Shown here one piece after another: positions 32,820-44,853 of a stretch of DNA of 64,000 nucleotides. The stretch is from Dipteris shenzhenensis. Taxonomy: Eukaryota > Polypodiophyta > Polypodiopsida > Gleicheniales. A program made the translations under genes and the position numbers. The stretch is from NCBI GenBank assembly GCA_047967505.1, contig CM106540.1, one strand, 5' to 3'. The notes under the pieces were generated by a model, which worked only from the letters and a program-made list of their open reading frames with translations, searched no databases and was not told the origin of the DNA. Every line of letters starts with the position of its first letter. Positions within the stretch are counted from its first letter, which is position 1.

Positions 32820-34590
32820 AGGCATCTTAAGACGTGATTTGACCAAAAAAGAGTGAAGATTTCATGGATTTCTCCAGTAAATGATTGGTCGGGGTAGATG
32901 TTATAGCTCAAGACATTGTTGGCAAAGCCGGTGAAGTTTAGGGTTTAGGGCAACCCCCAAGTTTAAAGCTTTCGTGTACTTTGAGTAGTCAAGCTTAAGA
33001 ACAAGGAGGGTCCTTTTACTAGTCGAGCCCTACCTTTTGGAAGATCCTTTGAGTAGAGTTGATCTCATCCTATACGTGATTTTGCCGAAGCAATTTCGTA
33101 GAACCTTATCTAGGTAACCACGAGATCTAAGGTGTTGGTAAAACAAGATTCTAAGCCTCTTGTAGCCTCCAAATGTTAGCGGCGAAGTTCTCTGATGGAT
33201 GAAAGACTCTTTCTGGTGCTTCAGATGCCAAGAAGAGTAAGGAAGATATTGGTACCTATTCAACTCTTTTTGGTAACAACTAGAAGAGATCTTTCTTGTG
33301 ATTGAAAAATCTGGTCCCTTGAAAAGGTGAATGTCCAGAATATCAACGGAGGATGTAGAGTAGCATGGGGTAATTCTGATGTGGTCCTGAAAATCTTTTT
33401 CATAATCTTCAAGGTATTTGTCCAGATCAGCTGAAGACCCTACCCATAAGCCAAATGCATCATCAATGTAGCACCTATAATATAACAGCTCTAAACGAGG
33501 CTATTTAACTTCTTGCATGTTCTCTAGGTGACAAAGGAAAAGCCAAGCATATACCATGGCAAAGTTGCTTCCCATGGCTCTTCCTCTTATCTAATGCTAG
33601 AATCTATCATCGAATTCTAAATACTGATTTTTTTAAACCAAAGTGGCAAGAGACATGATGAGGTTCAGTTCCATTGTCGTTGAAGTCATTCCTGATCATC
33701 TGCCACGAGGCTGTGAGACCTTCATCCGTGGGAATACTAGGATATAGAGATTCCACATCAAAGGTAAAGAGAATGACATCTTTTGGTAAATGCAACTCAG
33801 AGATTTCTTTCAACAGAGTGATAGAGTCCTTGAGGTGCTATTACTATCGAAGGAGAATCGAAAAAAGTTTGTGGTGCAACCAAATAGAAGCATGCTCAAA
33901 TACAAAACCATTATCACAGTAGATCGGTCTACCTACCAATGTGGGTTTGTGGATCTTCGGGAGGAAGTATAGGACACAAACTCGGAAACCTAAACTGGGT
34001 TTCTGGAGGATGTATCTGACCTCTTCTAACGAAAGGATCTTGGACTTTGGGCAAACCTGTTGCAACTGAAAAAATAGCTCCTCTAAGGGAACCTCCCGAA
34101 TTGGTTCATATACTGCTGCATTTGTCAATTGCCTTTCTCCCTCTTTGAGATACCAAGGCTTATCCAAGATGGCTAGACCGAGATTTTTGTCAGTTGGTTT
34201 GATAACAATATCTGGGTTGTTCTGCAATCTTTTGAGAGCCATTCTCAAGTGGCACTTGGAGAGGTTGGAGCAATGGGAGCTAGACTCGTGGAGAAGCTTC
34301 AGCTGATGGTGATAATATCTTCGAGAGGTTGGAAAGTTTCTCGAGGGTTCCAATTAGGATTGGGTACTCTAAAGAGTGGAGCAGGCCTATCTAGATTGGA
34401 GTGAAAAAACCATCGAAGGCGCATTTGTCTCGCAAAAACATCAAAGTCTACAAAAAGCTGAGTTGGTTCTGGAGGAGTGGACGGAGGGATGTAGCCCAAA
34501 GCTAAACCCGAGTTTCTTCTCATGAAAGGAGAGACATATCTGAGAGAGGTTATGGATCGCAATGTTGGAGATACGGCAATCAACCTCAAA
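32820..34590 (-). pseudogene. Penelope-like element reverse transcriptase, nearly complete RT, broken
   Basis: Reading on -: N-terminal IPPSTPPEPTQLFVDFDVFA; PDIVIKPTDKNLGLAIL and WYLKEGERQL; FLPKIHKPTLVGRPI; FTFDVESLYPSIPTDEGL; IRGRAMGSNFAMVYAWLF; CYIDDAFGLW (active site YIDD, 33,459-33,470); SSVDILDIHLF; YLPYSSWHLKHQKESFI; and near 32,826-32,860 IIYWRNPRNLHSFLVKSRLK (the second R needs one changed stop). This order and these motifs are those of Penelope-like RTs. At least one in-frame stop (EVK*PR) and frameshifts (near 34,340 and 33,600) break it. No GIY-YIG nuclease or Cys-rich linker is seen downstream on - to 31,936. DKNLG rather than DKGG in the N-terminal motif recalls endonuclease-deficient members. 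Confidence 0.8.
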
Positions 34591-34600
34591 AGAAGTCTTC

Positions 34601-34807
34601 CTAGAGAAAAGGAGAAGAGGATAAAGTTATGGATTTAGGAGAGGGAGCCAAAAGAGCCACCTTAACAGCGGGTGTTTTGGCCTCTTTCTCAACCTGGTGT
34701 GCTTCATGTACCAGGTCGTTTCTATTGTCGTCCCGAACCAGATTTCTGGGCATTTTGGTTTTTTTGTAACAAGAAAGGGTGTGCAACAACAATTTTCTAT
34801 GCAACAT
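34601..34807 (-). other. Short frame upstream of the Penelope-like RT
   Basis: A 68-codon Lys/Arg-rich frame on - immediately 5' of the RT. It could be the N-terminal extension, but no motif supports it. Confidence 0.25.
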
Positions 34808-34809
34808 AC

Positions 34810-36282
34810 ACTACGTTAGGGATAAAAAATGTCTTTATCAAAGCTATGCTTATATATGAATATAAAATCTTGGCAAAAGTTTTCAAGCTCATTTCTTTAG
34901 TTTAACAATATTGGTAGAACATATTATTTTTCTATATATTTTCTTTTGAATCTTGAAGGAATAAATCCTAGAACATTAAAGTTTTTTGTATAAAAGTTTC
35001 AAATCCTGGAGAATGTTTCAAACATTTATTTTTATTAGGGCATACAAACTTTGATGCCAATATAAAAGTTTAGCTTCTTAACGAAAGTAACTTGAAAAAA
35101 ACATCCATGCACTACGTTGATCCATAAAAAACTTCTTGGTAAATCTAAGGGGGAAGGAACGGCAAGCAAAGACTTTCCCCCGACTTACGCATGTCCAGTT
35201 CGGTCTCATAGTTGGAAAATGTGATTTTTCAACAGATCTCATTTGTGATTTTTCATTTTTTGTTGGCTCCCAAGTAAAAGCTTTAGATGGTCTTTAAGAC
35301 AAGCTTGACTTGCATTGTGAATGTTAATGTTCATCTCAACTGCCTTTGATTCATTTGGATGTCTCTTTGGAGTTCGTTTCTGCCTCAAGTAGTAGATTGC
35401 AAGACATGGCATTATAAAGATTTATCTCATTTTGTACATTTTTTAGGAACATGCAAGAAGGCAGTTAGGGATTTGGAGCTGGTTGTTGGTAGACTAGTCT
35501 CACCCTCATGGTGAGCAGTTGTGCTATCAAAAGATTTTTCCAACAAGGATTTCAGTAAAGGTGATCAACAAAACTTGCCTAGTTTTTTGCTAATTGCATT
35601 TAATGAATGGGTCTTAGCATGGGAAGGTGACATGATTTTTGTGCTTTTCATACCCTGGGAAAAAGCACATAAGGAGCAATGGAATTTTGCAACAATTTTT
35701 AAATAAAAATTTTGGATAATCATGCTGCTTGAAGTGACCACTCTCACACCGTTTGCAGGCGAGTCATTACAGTTAATGATACCACGTCGTGTTTGCATGT
35801 GTTGCTTCTTCCTGTTTCGAGTTTCTCTCCATTGTTGCTTCGTTTTCTCTGTTCCAAAAGGACAGAATACAATCAAAGGAGCCTTGACAGACAGTTGGAG
35901 GGAGGGTGGAAGGAGAAGATACTTCCTGAGGATTGTATTTCTAAACACACACCCCATGGCACAGTAAGAGTGAAGATGTAGATTGCTTCTTAGTCAGCAA
36001 ACATGCCAAAGGCAACGAAGTCCAAAAAGGCACTCTCTCTTTCTGATTACCAACCACCTTTGCAGCCTACTTTCTGTAAGACAGCTGACGAGTTCAGCTG
36101 TCACAATGGATTGAGTTCTGAGGGCTTGGACCCTCGAACCACTCAATCAGGTAGAACTATGATGTTAGTGAGGAGGTGTGGCAGCACATTTTTAAATGCC
36201 CACGGCCAGCACCTTCGAAGAACGTGAAGTGTAGTGAAGTGAAGCCACAGTTTTTATAGCAATTCATGCAGTTGCACTAGCA
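34810..36282. other. No gene seen
   Basis: AT-rich sequence with only short frames, none with family resemblance. Boundary with the next gypsy LTR fragment at about 36,283. Confidence 0.45.
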
Positions 36283-37018
36283 ACGGGGTTGTTGGTTGTA
36301 GTATACGTGTAGCTTAGGACCTCGAGTTGTGTTCCAGTGAGAGACGTAGGCTTAAGTGTGGTAAGCAAACATAGTGCATGCATGAGTAAAAGGAATGTGT
36401 ATCGTCATGGTTGAGGTGCATGCATGAGTAAAAGGAATGTGTATCATCATGGTTGAGGTAATGAAGACTTTCTCTTCATTGGGGGTTGCAGGGTTTAGGA
36501 GGAGTTTAAGGGTTAGAAGGAGGTTCCAAGGTTTAGAAGAGGTTATAGGTTTAGAAGGAGTTCCAAGGTTTAGAAGGAGGTTCCAAGGTTTAGAAGGAGG
36601 TTCCAGGGTTTAGAGTAGAGTACATGGTGGAGAACTCGACTCCCTCATAGATCATGGAGATTAAGGGTTGAGGAACTAAGGGTTTAGGGGGAGCATAGGA
36701 GTGGGAGAGGAAGAAGGTGTAAGAGCATGGGGGGAAGAAGAGAGAGGAGGGAGGAGGAGGAGGAGGAAGGAGTAGGAGGAGGGAGGAGGAGGGAGGAGGA
36801 GGAGGAGGAAGAGGGAGGAGGAAAAGGGAGGAGGAGGAGGGAGGAGGAGAGGGAGGGGATGGGTTGCAAGGTTGGAAGAGAGGGAAGGAGGAGTTGCAAG
36901 GTTAGGACATGCTTTTGGACGTGGAGTGCAAGGAAGCATGGACACTTGAGACAATTTCTTGGAATACCAAAGTAGAACTCAACACAATGCCCCAAAGAGT
37001 GTGGGCTTCATTCCATCT
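36283..37018 (-). mobile_element. Partial gypsy LTR of the third family copy
   Basis: Matches 30,838-31,586 in minus orientation. Includes the GGA-rich tract and a local duplication of the GCATGAGTAAAAGGAATGTG segment at 36,384-36,440. Both LTR ends are missing. At 37,018/37,019 it joins the post-integrase ORF directly, without the U3 array or TATA box. Confidence 0.8.
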
Positions 37019-38413
37019 GTGATGAACCATCTAGTTTCTTTGTAAAGAAGATGACTAAGTGCTGGACCCCGTCTTGTTTTAGCTTCCTACTCAGCAAAAC
37101 AAATATGCGGAGTGGAAGGCATTGATTCTTGCCACACTTAACCCCCAGGATTGTGGATAGGAATTGTGCTGCTTCCTTGAGGCAATGGTTAAGGATTGTG
37201 CGAAGCAATATGCCATCCCTATGGAATAGTATGCCCTTGGTGAGGTAGTACTGTACTTCAAGAAACTTTGCATCGACAGGCTGTGTAGGGTATTTGGCAC
37301 CTTGTGTTGGTAGTGAGAAATCCCTTTGAATGACTGGACTGTCGAGGATAATGTTTAGTGGGCTCTAATGTACAGTGATTGTACCATACTTGCCAACCTT
37401 TGCATTGCTGGAGTGGTAAGAATGGAGAAAGTCTTTGATGTATGTGGTCATTGTAGGACTGTCCTCCAAGGATTTTAGGCTCTCATGCAAACTACCTAGA
37501 CCCCTTTGCTCTAAGTAAAATGTTGCTTCCTGGGAAAGAGCATAAGTCGATGTGGGTGGCCAAACAAATTCCAGTGACTAGGCCCCATCAATGGCTGTAT
37601 AGGCCGGTGGTGACTGGGGTGGCATTTGTTCTTCTTGGTCATGCACTGAATCCTCTTCGGAGCTATCGCTCTGGACCACAAATGCATGTGGTCGCCATGG
37701 TTGCGAGGATGTAGATGGTAGGTGGTGGGCTCTTTTTGTGCATTCTCTTTAGTGGCGGCATATTTTCTGAACCTTCATCCATGTGCATGTGGTATACCAT
37801 TGATCATTAGATTGGTTGGCATGCCGGTACAACCTTTCTATGTGTGTGTGGGAGATCTTATTTTTATACATGCTTTTAGAGTGTGGAATGAAAGTGTGTG
37901 GCACAATTATTCATGCAATCATCTATGTGTCTAAGCGAAAGCGTGTGAGTGCACGTGACCTAGTAGCTAGGTAGGGACTAACTATATGCTTTTTTTTGTT
38001 GCTGGGATTTTCATAGGGCAGCTAGAACTCAAGCATCACTTCTGAGCCCTAAGTTAAAATTGATTGATGCTACCTATATGTGCGAAGACGTACATATGCA
38101 AGTGAGTGCTCGTGATACAATCTAATCCTAACTAAGGAAGACTTGGTTTCCCAAATCTTCGTTTTTGTTAAGGATGGCTTGCGTGTTGATGAAGTAGCGC
38201 TTTAGTCGCTCTCGTTTATTGTTGTGTTGAATTGGACTCCATCCGATGTTTTTAGCAGCACAGCTCTGATGAGATTCATCTTTCGTACTCGATAGGGTCC
38301 TTGACCTAGATACTTCAATTTCCCCTTGTGTACTTTGGCATTGTATAACAGGACTAAGCCGCCTTCCTTAATGTCTTTAGCTTTAAGATTTCTGTCAAAC
38401 CATGCCTTTCTTC
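37019..38413 (-). pseudogene. Gypsy integrase C-terminus and post-integrase region, third copy
   Basis: Reads on - from RKAWFDRNLKAKDIKEGGLV (as in 23,866-24,146) through the spacer and the LKEAAQFLSTILGVK segment to FFTKKLDGSS. Parallel to 23,860-25,290 of the + copy. Ends abruptly at the LTR fragment. Shows that the post-integrase ORF was part of the family. Confidence 0.8.
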
Positions 38414-39594
38414 TAAGTACCATTAAGTGGCAACACCTGCACCACATGTACTTGTTTTTGTGGACGTCTATTTGGGGCTTTAGCTCCCGCTTGTTTATTT
38501 TTAGGGTACTTCCAAGCAGCATGGTCTTTGCCCAAACATTTGAAGCAAAGATTTTCATGCTTGGCCCTTTCATAATCCTCTTTCTTCAAGAGAGGATAAA
38601 TTTGTGTTTGAGGTTTCTTAGGTGGTGCCTACCTAAGAAACATCCTTCTTAAAGTGCCCCTTCCTTTTCAAATTGGAAAATTTGTTGAACTTAGGAACAA
38701 AACCTGCTCGTTCCAAAGTTCCAGCTTTCGATTTTCCCATTGTATCGTCATATATTTGGGCATACTTTATTGCTTCTTCAAAGGTTTTGGGAGAATTTCT
38801 TCTCACCTCAACTTATAAGTGTCTTTGAGACCTCTCGCAAAACCCCTTATCTTCTGGAATTCATGAATTTCTTTCAACTTAAGAAATGCCTCCCTATAAT
38901 TCGCTATATATGGGACTAGAGTGTTTTTACCCATAGTGCAATCATCTCAATCTTCCCATGCTCTTTCTAGTTCATTTTCTAGTAAAATCTCTTTTAAGAA
39001 GGCTTGTTCAAGCTCAGCCCAATACCTAGGAATTATATTATTTTCTCTAAGGCTCATCCACCATTTATAGGCCTTGTTTCCAAGGAAAAGACTTACTTCC
39101 ATCACTTGATTTTCATGAGGGGTATTCCTGAGTCGATTGAAGTCTTGCCATTCTTGCAACAACGTATTAATCACATCTTTATTACGCTCCTTTTCTTCCC
39201 CATTGAGAATTGACACTTTCAAGTCCTTAAGAATGTAAGAGGTTTCTCTAAGTCAAGAGGTGGTCCTCTCAACTTGATTAGGAGGAATCAGTGATTTTTC
39301 CATAGGAGTTATAAATTGAGAATCGAATAACTTGGTTATGGCTTCTGTTAGGGACTTCAATGTATCATTAATAGTTCCTAACTGTGTCTCAATGTTTTGC
39401 GTTCAAGTTTCAAGTTTAATGAATTTCGTATACAGAATTCCATAATCACCGTAGTCTCTGTCTTCCATTTCAATGTTATCCTCCTGAGTTTCCATATGTG
39501 CTTCCTCATGTATTCCCTCTTTCATAGCCGTCTTTCCCTTTCCAGCTCTTTCCTCTTTCTCCCTAAATGATTCATCTCTTTTTGGACTCGACAT
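38414..39594 (-). pseudogene. Gypsy gag with degenerate zinc knuckle
   Basis: Starts at MSSPKRDESFREKEERAGKG (39,594). A charged N-terminus, then a retrotransposon gag segment (LFLGNKAYKWWMSLRENNIIPRYW written in two parts: LFLGNKAYKWWMSL and RENNIIPRYWAELEQAFLKE), then NLCFKCLGKDHAAWKYP, a CX2CX4HX4 knuckle with Tyr in place of the last Cys. Gag would form the particle in an intact element. Stops and frame changes throughout. It is joined at about 38,413 to the integrase C-terminus, with protease, RT, RNase H and the integrase core missing. Confidence 0.75.
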
Positions 39595-41085
39595 TTCAAA
39601 ATACAAAATTTTCCAGAAATTATAAAGCAAAAACTTTAAAACAGAGAGAAACATGTGATGCCCACTTCCCTGGTATTTATTCGAGGCTTCGGATTTGCTT
39701 TTGAAGTGAATGCGTCCTTTTAGTTCACAAGCAATCTTCACTTTCGATCCCGCTTTTTGCCAAGCTACCATGTGTCAAACTCCTCGATGCAAACTTTGCT
39801 CTTTTGCTTGAAATGAGTGAGGCTAAAATGATTTGAGGTGCCTTGAAGGATACCCTTGGTAATAGAGGGAAAAGAACGGGCTTTAAGAATTTTGGATTGG
39901 AGAAGGGTATAAAAAGAGCCTTAGAGAAAAGGTGATGTGGCTTCTTTCCAAGGTTTCTCAACCTTTGAGTGATGTGGACATGGAGTTTCTTCTCTTGTGT
40001 AGGTCGACGAAAGCCGTCAAAGATGATCGCATTCCAGTCTTGTCCTTCTCCTTCACAGAAGATTGCACACTATATGATCTTGATGCAAGCTTCTCTTATT
40101 CTTGCAAGGTCCAATGACCTTATAATGACATGGCAACTGTAGTGATTGCCTCCTTTGCTCTCTGTGCAGGCGATGACAGCGTCTTCTTTCTTTTCTTTTG
40201 AGCACACACGGCTTTCTCCAGCTCTATTATCTTCTTGTCGAGTTGTGTATCAGACGACTTCTTCCTGTAATTCTTCACGCTCCTGCAAGGAAAGGGCAAG
40301 TGTGTTCCTCCCATCTTCAACAGTATGAATTCATGCACCTCCTCAAACCAACTGAGACTGAACCTCAATGCACCATAAGAAACAAGCCAGCATCTGCCTT
40401 TACGTAAGACTTCAAAGAAGATTGGTGCTCACTAACTCCGGCTCAAATTTCGTTGTTGAGAAAGCCGATTCTGCCTGGAGCTACACAGGTAGACTCACGC
40501 CTTACTTTTGAGGTTGAATATTCTAGATTGTTATGATGTCATCCATCAAGCTTATCATGCATTGACAGACCTGTTCCACTTTGCATTATCACTTATAGTC
40601 TCCTGTAGACCATTGCGCAATCACTCCAGCTTCCCGCTTGATCCTTGCTCAGCTGCTGCAGTCTTCTTCAATGCAACTCTGTGCTCTGACACCAAAGTAA
40701 CAACAAAACATAAAGAGGGCTTCTTCTTTGCTACCACCCAGCTATGATTCCTAGTGACCTCCCTTCAACGATACATGAATTCTCAGTTGCCATGTTCCTT
40801 CTCTCCTGGTTCTTTCCATGTGGAGCCCTCTCTCTAGAAATCTCCCCTATGCCCAATGCATGCCATGTGGACCCCTTTTGATGCCAAGTGTCCTTTCAAA
40901 GAACCTTACCCTTTTGACCCCTCTTGGCATCCCTCTATAATGCTAGGCCTATTTTTCCTAGACATTAACTTGTGTATCTACCATTGCACTATTAAGCCCT
41001 CTTGGTCTCCCGCCTCACCATAACCAAGCCTTAGACTTATGCAATTATGGTTGACGTAACACATAAGCACCCCATTCTGTAATAA
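39595..41085. other. No gene supported
   Basis: Probably the 5' leader of the - gypsy copy in its first few hundred bases, then unassigned sequence. I could not find a matching LTR or primer-binding site. A basic, Lys-rich 82-codon frame at 40,120-40,368 on - has no family resemblance. Confidence 0.4.
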
Positions 41086-41089
41086 ATGC

Positions 41090-42150
41090 TATTGTAAATT
41101 GGTCTTCAAGTGCAATAGATATCTAGTTGTAAACACTATATCCATCCATGAATGAGTACATCTCATGTCATGCAACTTGGTCCAAGATCCCATCTGTAAA
41201 AGAACCTGGAAATGGATATGGTAATGTTTGAGAATTAAGCTTCCGATAATCCACACAAACTCGAAGCTTTCCAATTTTCTTTGGTACCATAACTATTATA
41301 AATAACCAATCACTCCGATCAATTGCATAAATAAATCATGTGGCTTAATCAACTTATCCAGTTCATCTTTGACCTACTTGGCCTAATTTGTATTCAGTCG
41401 GCATCGTTGTTGCCGAACAGGTCTGGCATCAAGGACCAAGTCTATTCGGTGTTGACAGATCTCTAGTGCCACTCCACGCAGATCTATATAACTCCATGCA
41501 AACACATCCTTGTAATGCATAAATAAATCCTTAAGTGGTTGAAGCTGGTCACCATGTAAATGTTCACTAACAATCATTGTCCTAGGATCTTCCTCACTTC
41601 CAGGTTGAGTTTTTGCATTGGTTCTAGGATTAAATTTCTGATTTAAGCCGAGCAATAGTAACTGGTTGCTCAACAAGTTTTCATCCACCAACCACATCCT
41701 TTATGAAATTGCTTGCTAGCAATATTGTTGCTCGGCCAATTTCTTAGCCTTTATCTTTTCATTGAGCTCGGCTACAACCTAGAACACATCAATATTGGCT
41801 ACTAGTAGGATTTACATTTCCATCAACTGAGTCTCAATATCCTACAAAAACTAGTTTGCTACTTCCAAGTTTGTTAGATGGAAACTACTTGGTATAGCAC
41901 TTGGATTGGTAGGGATTTGAATCTTAACATCTCCCATTTTGATGGTCATTAAATCAAAACCCCAATCATGCATCTCCTTCAAATCCTATTTCACAATAGA
42001 CTTAAGCTTGTTTTTCTTCAAAGAATCAGCCTCATCATCGCTGTTATTTTTATTTTTCTTTGGCTTGGATTTGGCTCCACCAATTTTCTCCAGGGCCACG
42101 GCTCTCAAGCAATTATTCATATGTCTTGGTAGTGTAGCTACAAACCCCTA
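41090..42150 (-). pseudogene. Ty3/gypsy pol fragment, front of RT
   Basis: Reading on -: LFMHYKDVFAWSYIDLRGV, ICQHRIDLVLDARPVRQ, then after frame changes VCVDYRKLN-type (FVWIIGSLILKHYHIHF reads in the shifted frame) and SFMDGYS-type residues. This is the standard RT N-terminal block of plant gypsy elements. Stops at 200-300 base spacing. The catalytic Asp-Asp region is not present. Different from, and not continuous with, the neighbouring gag. Confidence 0.65.
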
Positions 42151-42897
42151 GCAAACAACCCGACCATCCTAGAAGAGTGGCAGTTGTGGTCCAAGAGGAG
42201 CAGGTTTTGATTACTACACTAATACTAGGAGTGAACGAATTAAGGAAAGCTGTCTATAACAACTTGAAGTCTTCAACCAAGAAGCAACCATTGGGTAGTG
42301 GATGGAGGATTCCAAGAAGTCATCCATAGAAAGTCTCCGCATGGGAGCACATATGCAGGCCAAGTTAAAGGCCTAGGACCGAGTCTACAAGGAAAGTGTC
42401 TAAACCAAATCTAGGACAAGCTTTGAACCAAGAACACCAACATGATTTTGTTTGTGAGTCATAGACACAATATAAAAATGATCGTGGCAATAGATGGGTT
42501 TCCAATGACGAAGCCGGCTGAGGTCATGATTTGGCAAGCGGAGAACCATCTCGTGGTGTGGTGTCTAGGCAAAGTACCCCAAGCCTTGCTATACCAGGAA
42601 GTCCTACCTTGTCCAAGCAAAGTACTCTAAGACCTTGAAATTGAGCACCAAGACCCACGGCCCATCAAAGGTGTGTACGAGCTAGAAGACCACCACGAGG
42701 ACCAAGTCGAGTCACACTAAAAGTAACATTGCATGGGAGACGGTTCATGCAAAGATCTGACCCCACCGGTGTATGGCCATGTTCATACTTGGCATGCGCT
42801 CCCATCATAAGCAGTAGGAAGAGGATGAATGACCTTCCGAGGAACCAAAACCAAAGCCGGAGCTAGTGGTCGTAAAGCCCAAGGTGACCCCACCAAT

Positions 42898-43110
42898 CAA
42901 GATAAAATTTCAAAATTACAAGGGAGTAGATGATGAAGACCCGTAGTCCCTTGCAAGCTTTTTTCGAGTTTGCAATATTAACAAGGTCAAAAAGTAGGAG
43001 TTTATGGAGTACTTCTCGTGTACCTTGGTGAAGGTTTCTGGAAGGCTTTTAGATAGCTTCCAAAAGATCAGAGACTTATCAATTGGCCACCTTAAAGGGA
43101 GTGTAGCCAG
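42898..43110 (+). pseudogene. Possible gypsy gag fragment
   Basis: KFQNYKGVDDEDP, SLASFFRVCNINKVKK, EFMEYFSCTLVKVSGRLLDS and IGHLKG, separated by stops, resemble the gag core of plant Ty3/gypsy elements. Short and decayed. Confidence 0.4.
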
Positions 43111-43529
43111 GATGTAGTAGATAGAGGCAGCCATACCAACAGAGTGGATAGATACATATGACTTACCGTAATCACAGAGTCCACTTAGTTGGGAGCCTTT
43201 ATGGAGATGGGTCTTCCCTTACAAGTCATTTCTTTGCCAATTGAACATGAGAGACCCTTGTCTTTGATGTTCAGTCAGGAGGCAAACTTCTTAGATCTTC
43301 AGATAATATTCTTTGGCAGTTGCCTTCCAGCTTGTTAGGAATGTAGGTTATATGGAGTGGGGCGTGGACTCATAGTGGTATCTTGATCTTGACCCCGTTC
43401 TCCTAGCACTTGGGTCTTGGAGACTCTAGTTATATGGTAATTCTCCCATGAGGGGGACCCAGGGAGTGGGAATGGTCACCAAGAGAAGAGAATCCCCTTC
43501 TTTTGTTACACAGTCAGAAATGCCATAAG

Positions 43530-43794
43530 ATTTCAGCTTAGCAGTAGAGGTTGGAGGCCCTCCAAAGCTCCTCATTGGGATAGTTTTCATATTTCTGCAG
43601 AGGTGCATAAAAACTTTTGGAGGAGGCTTTGGAAATCCCTCAGAAACAGAAAGATCACTCTCTTCTTTTGGCTTTCTACTCAAGGAGGGATTGCAGTGAA
43701 CCTGTGGAGATCCAGGTTCGAGATTGCCCCTACTTGTCCTCGATGCCACGTAGTAGTTAAGTCAGTTCATCATTGCCTTTGGGAGTGCAAATAG
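43530..43794 (+). pseudogene. LINE zf-RVT domain fragment
   Basis: WDSFHISAEVHKNFWRRLW, ITLFFWLSTQGGIAVNLW and CPRCHVVVKSVHHCLWEC match the C-terminal zinc-binding domain of plant LINE ORF2. It is open to the stop at 43,792-43,794. No RT upstream, and the flanks are unrelated. A truncated copy. Confidence 0.65.
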
Positions 43795-43879
43795 GCGAGG
43801 ATGATCTAGAAGGGTGTTGCCAGGATTCTTTGCATATTTCATAGAGCACCCTTCTTCATGACTTGAGGATCAGTGGCAT

Positions 43880-44766
43880 GGTTATCTCTAACTGGACCTC
43901 AAGGGGTTTCGAGGACAGGACTCAGACTCATCATTCATTAAACAATGATACTCTATGGAGTCATGCTCTCTCAAGGATGTTTTTTTCACTTCTGTTAGTT
44001 GCATTCCTGCTCTCTGGCCTTGTGGGAGTGCCAATTTGTTGCACATATTCAAGAAAGTCTCTATCACTTCTTCTCTATCATTTTTGTCTGCAATTGTGTC
44101 TTTTGCTACTTGTTCAAAATCTAGTGCTACTTCATCCCCAGGCAGTTCATCTATGCTCCCTTTATTTGTTTGAAGTAGGTTGAATGGTAGTCGATGATTG
44201 ATTCTTGTTGGATTAGCTTGGTTTTTTCCAAGAATTCTGGAAATCGTGGGATCTCCCCTTGATTCATCCTCCTATCTTTCGACCTCAGTCTCTTCCCGTG
44301 TTGCCATTTGAATCACACCTTCTTGACTTGTTAAATGTGTTGGTGCTATTCACTAGCTTTTACTTTTGCATCTTGTTGTTTCTGAAGTCAGAGTTGTAAG
44401 CATGTATGTTGGGATATGGGGTTGTCATCTTGGCTATTTGTAGACGTTCATTCTTCAGTATTCGCATTGCCATGCCAAGAATGTTAGTGTACCCAATTCA
44501 AATGAATATGCATTATATATGAGTCAGAACTCGTTTGAGACTATCAGAGCTGACCATCTTCCGAAACCATCAAGCTGAGGTAGATAGGATGATGGGTATT
44601 TGAACCTGTAGGATCGCTAGTGTTAACGGACTACAAAAATCTATTCTTTGGGGGGTTGTTTTGAAATAGAGAACTAAACTAACTATCCATTGTTGAAGAA
44701 AAGAACTAAGATCTACGAGATAATTAAGATATTGTCACTGCAAAACATAACACACCTCTCTCTCTC
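43880..44766. other. No gene seen
   Basis: Only short open frames, none with family resemblance. Confidence 0.4.
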
Positions 44767-44773
44767 CCCCCCC

Positions 44774-44848
<75 letters not shown>
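44767..44848. repeat. C-run followed by CT microsatellite
   Basis: A run of about 18 C, then CT repeats for about 65 bases. Confidence 0.95.
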
Positions 44849-44853
<5 letters not shown>

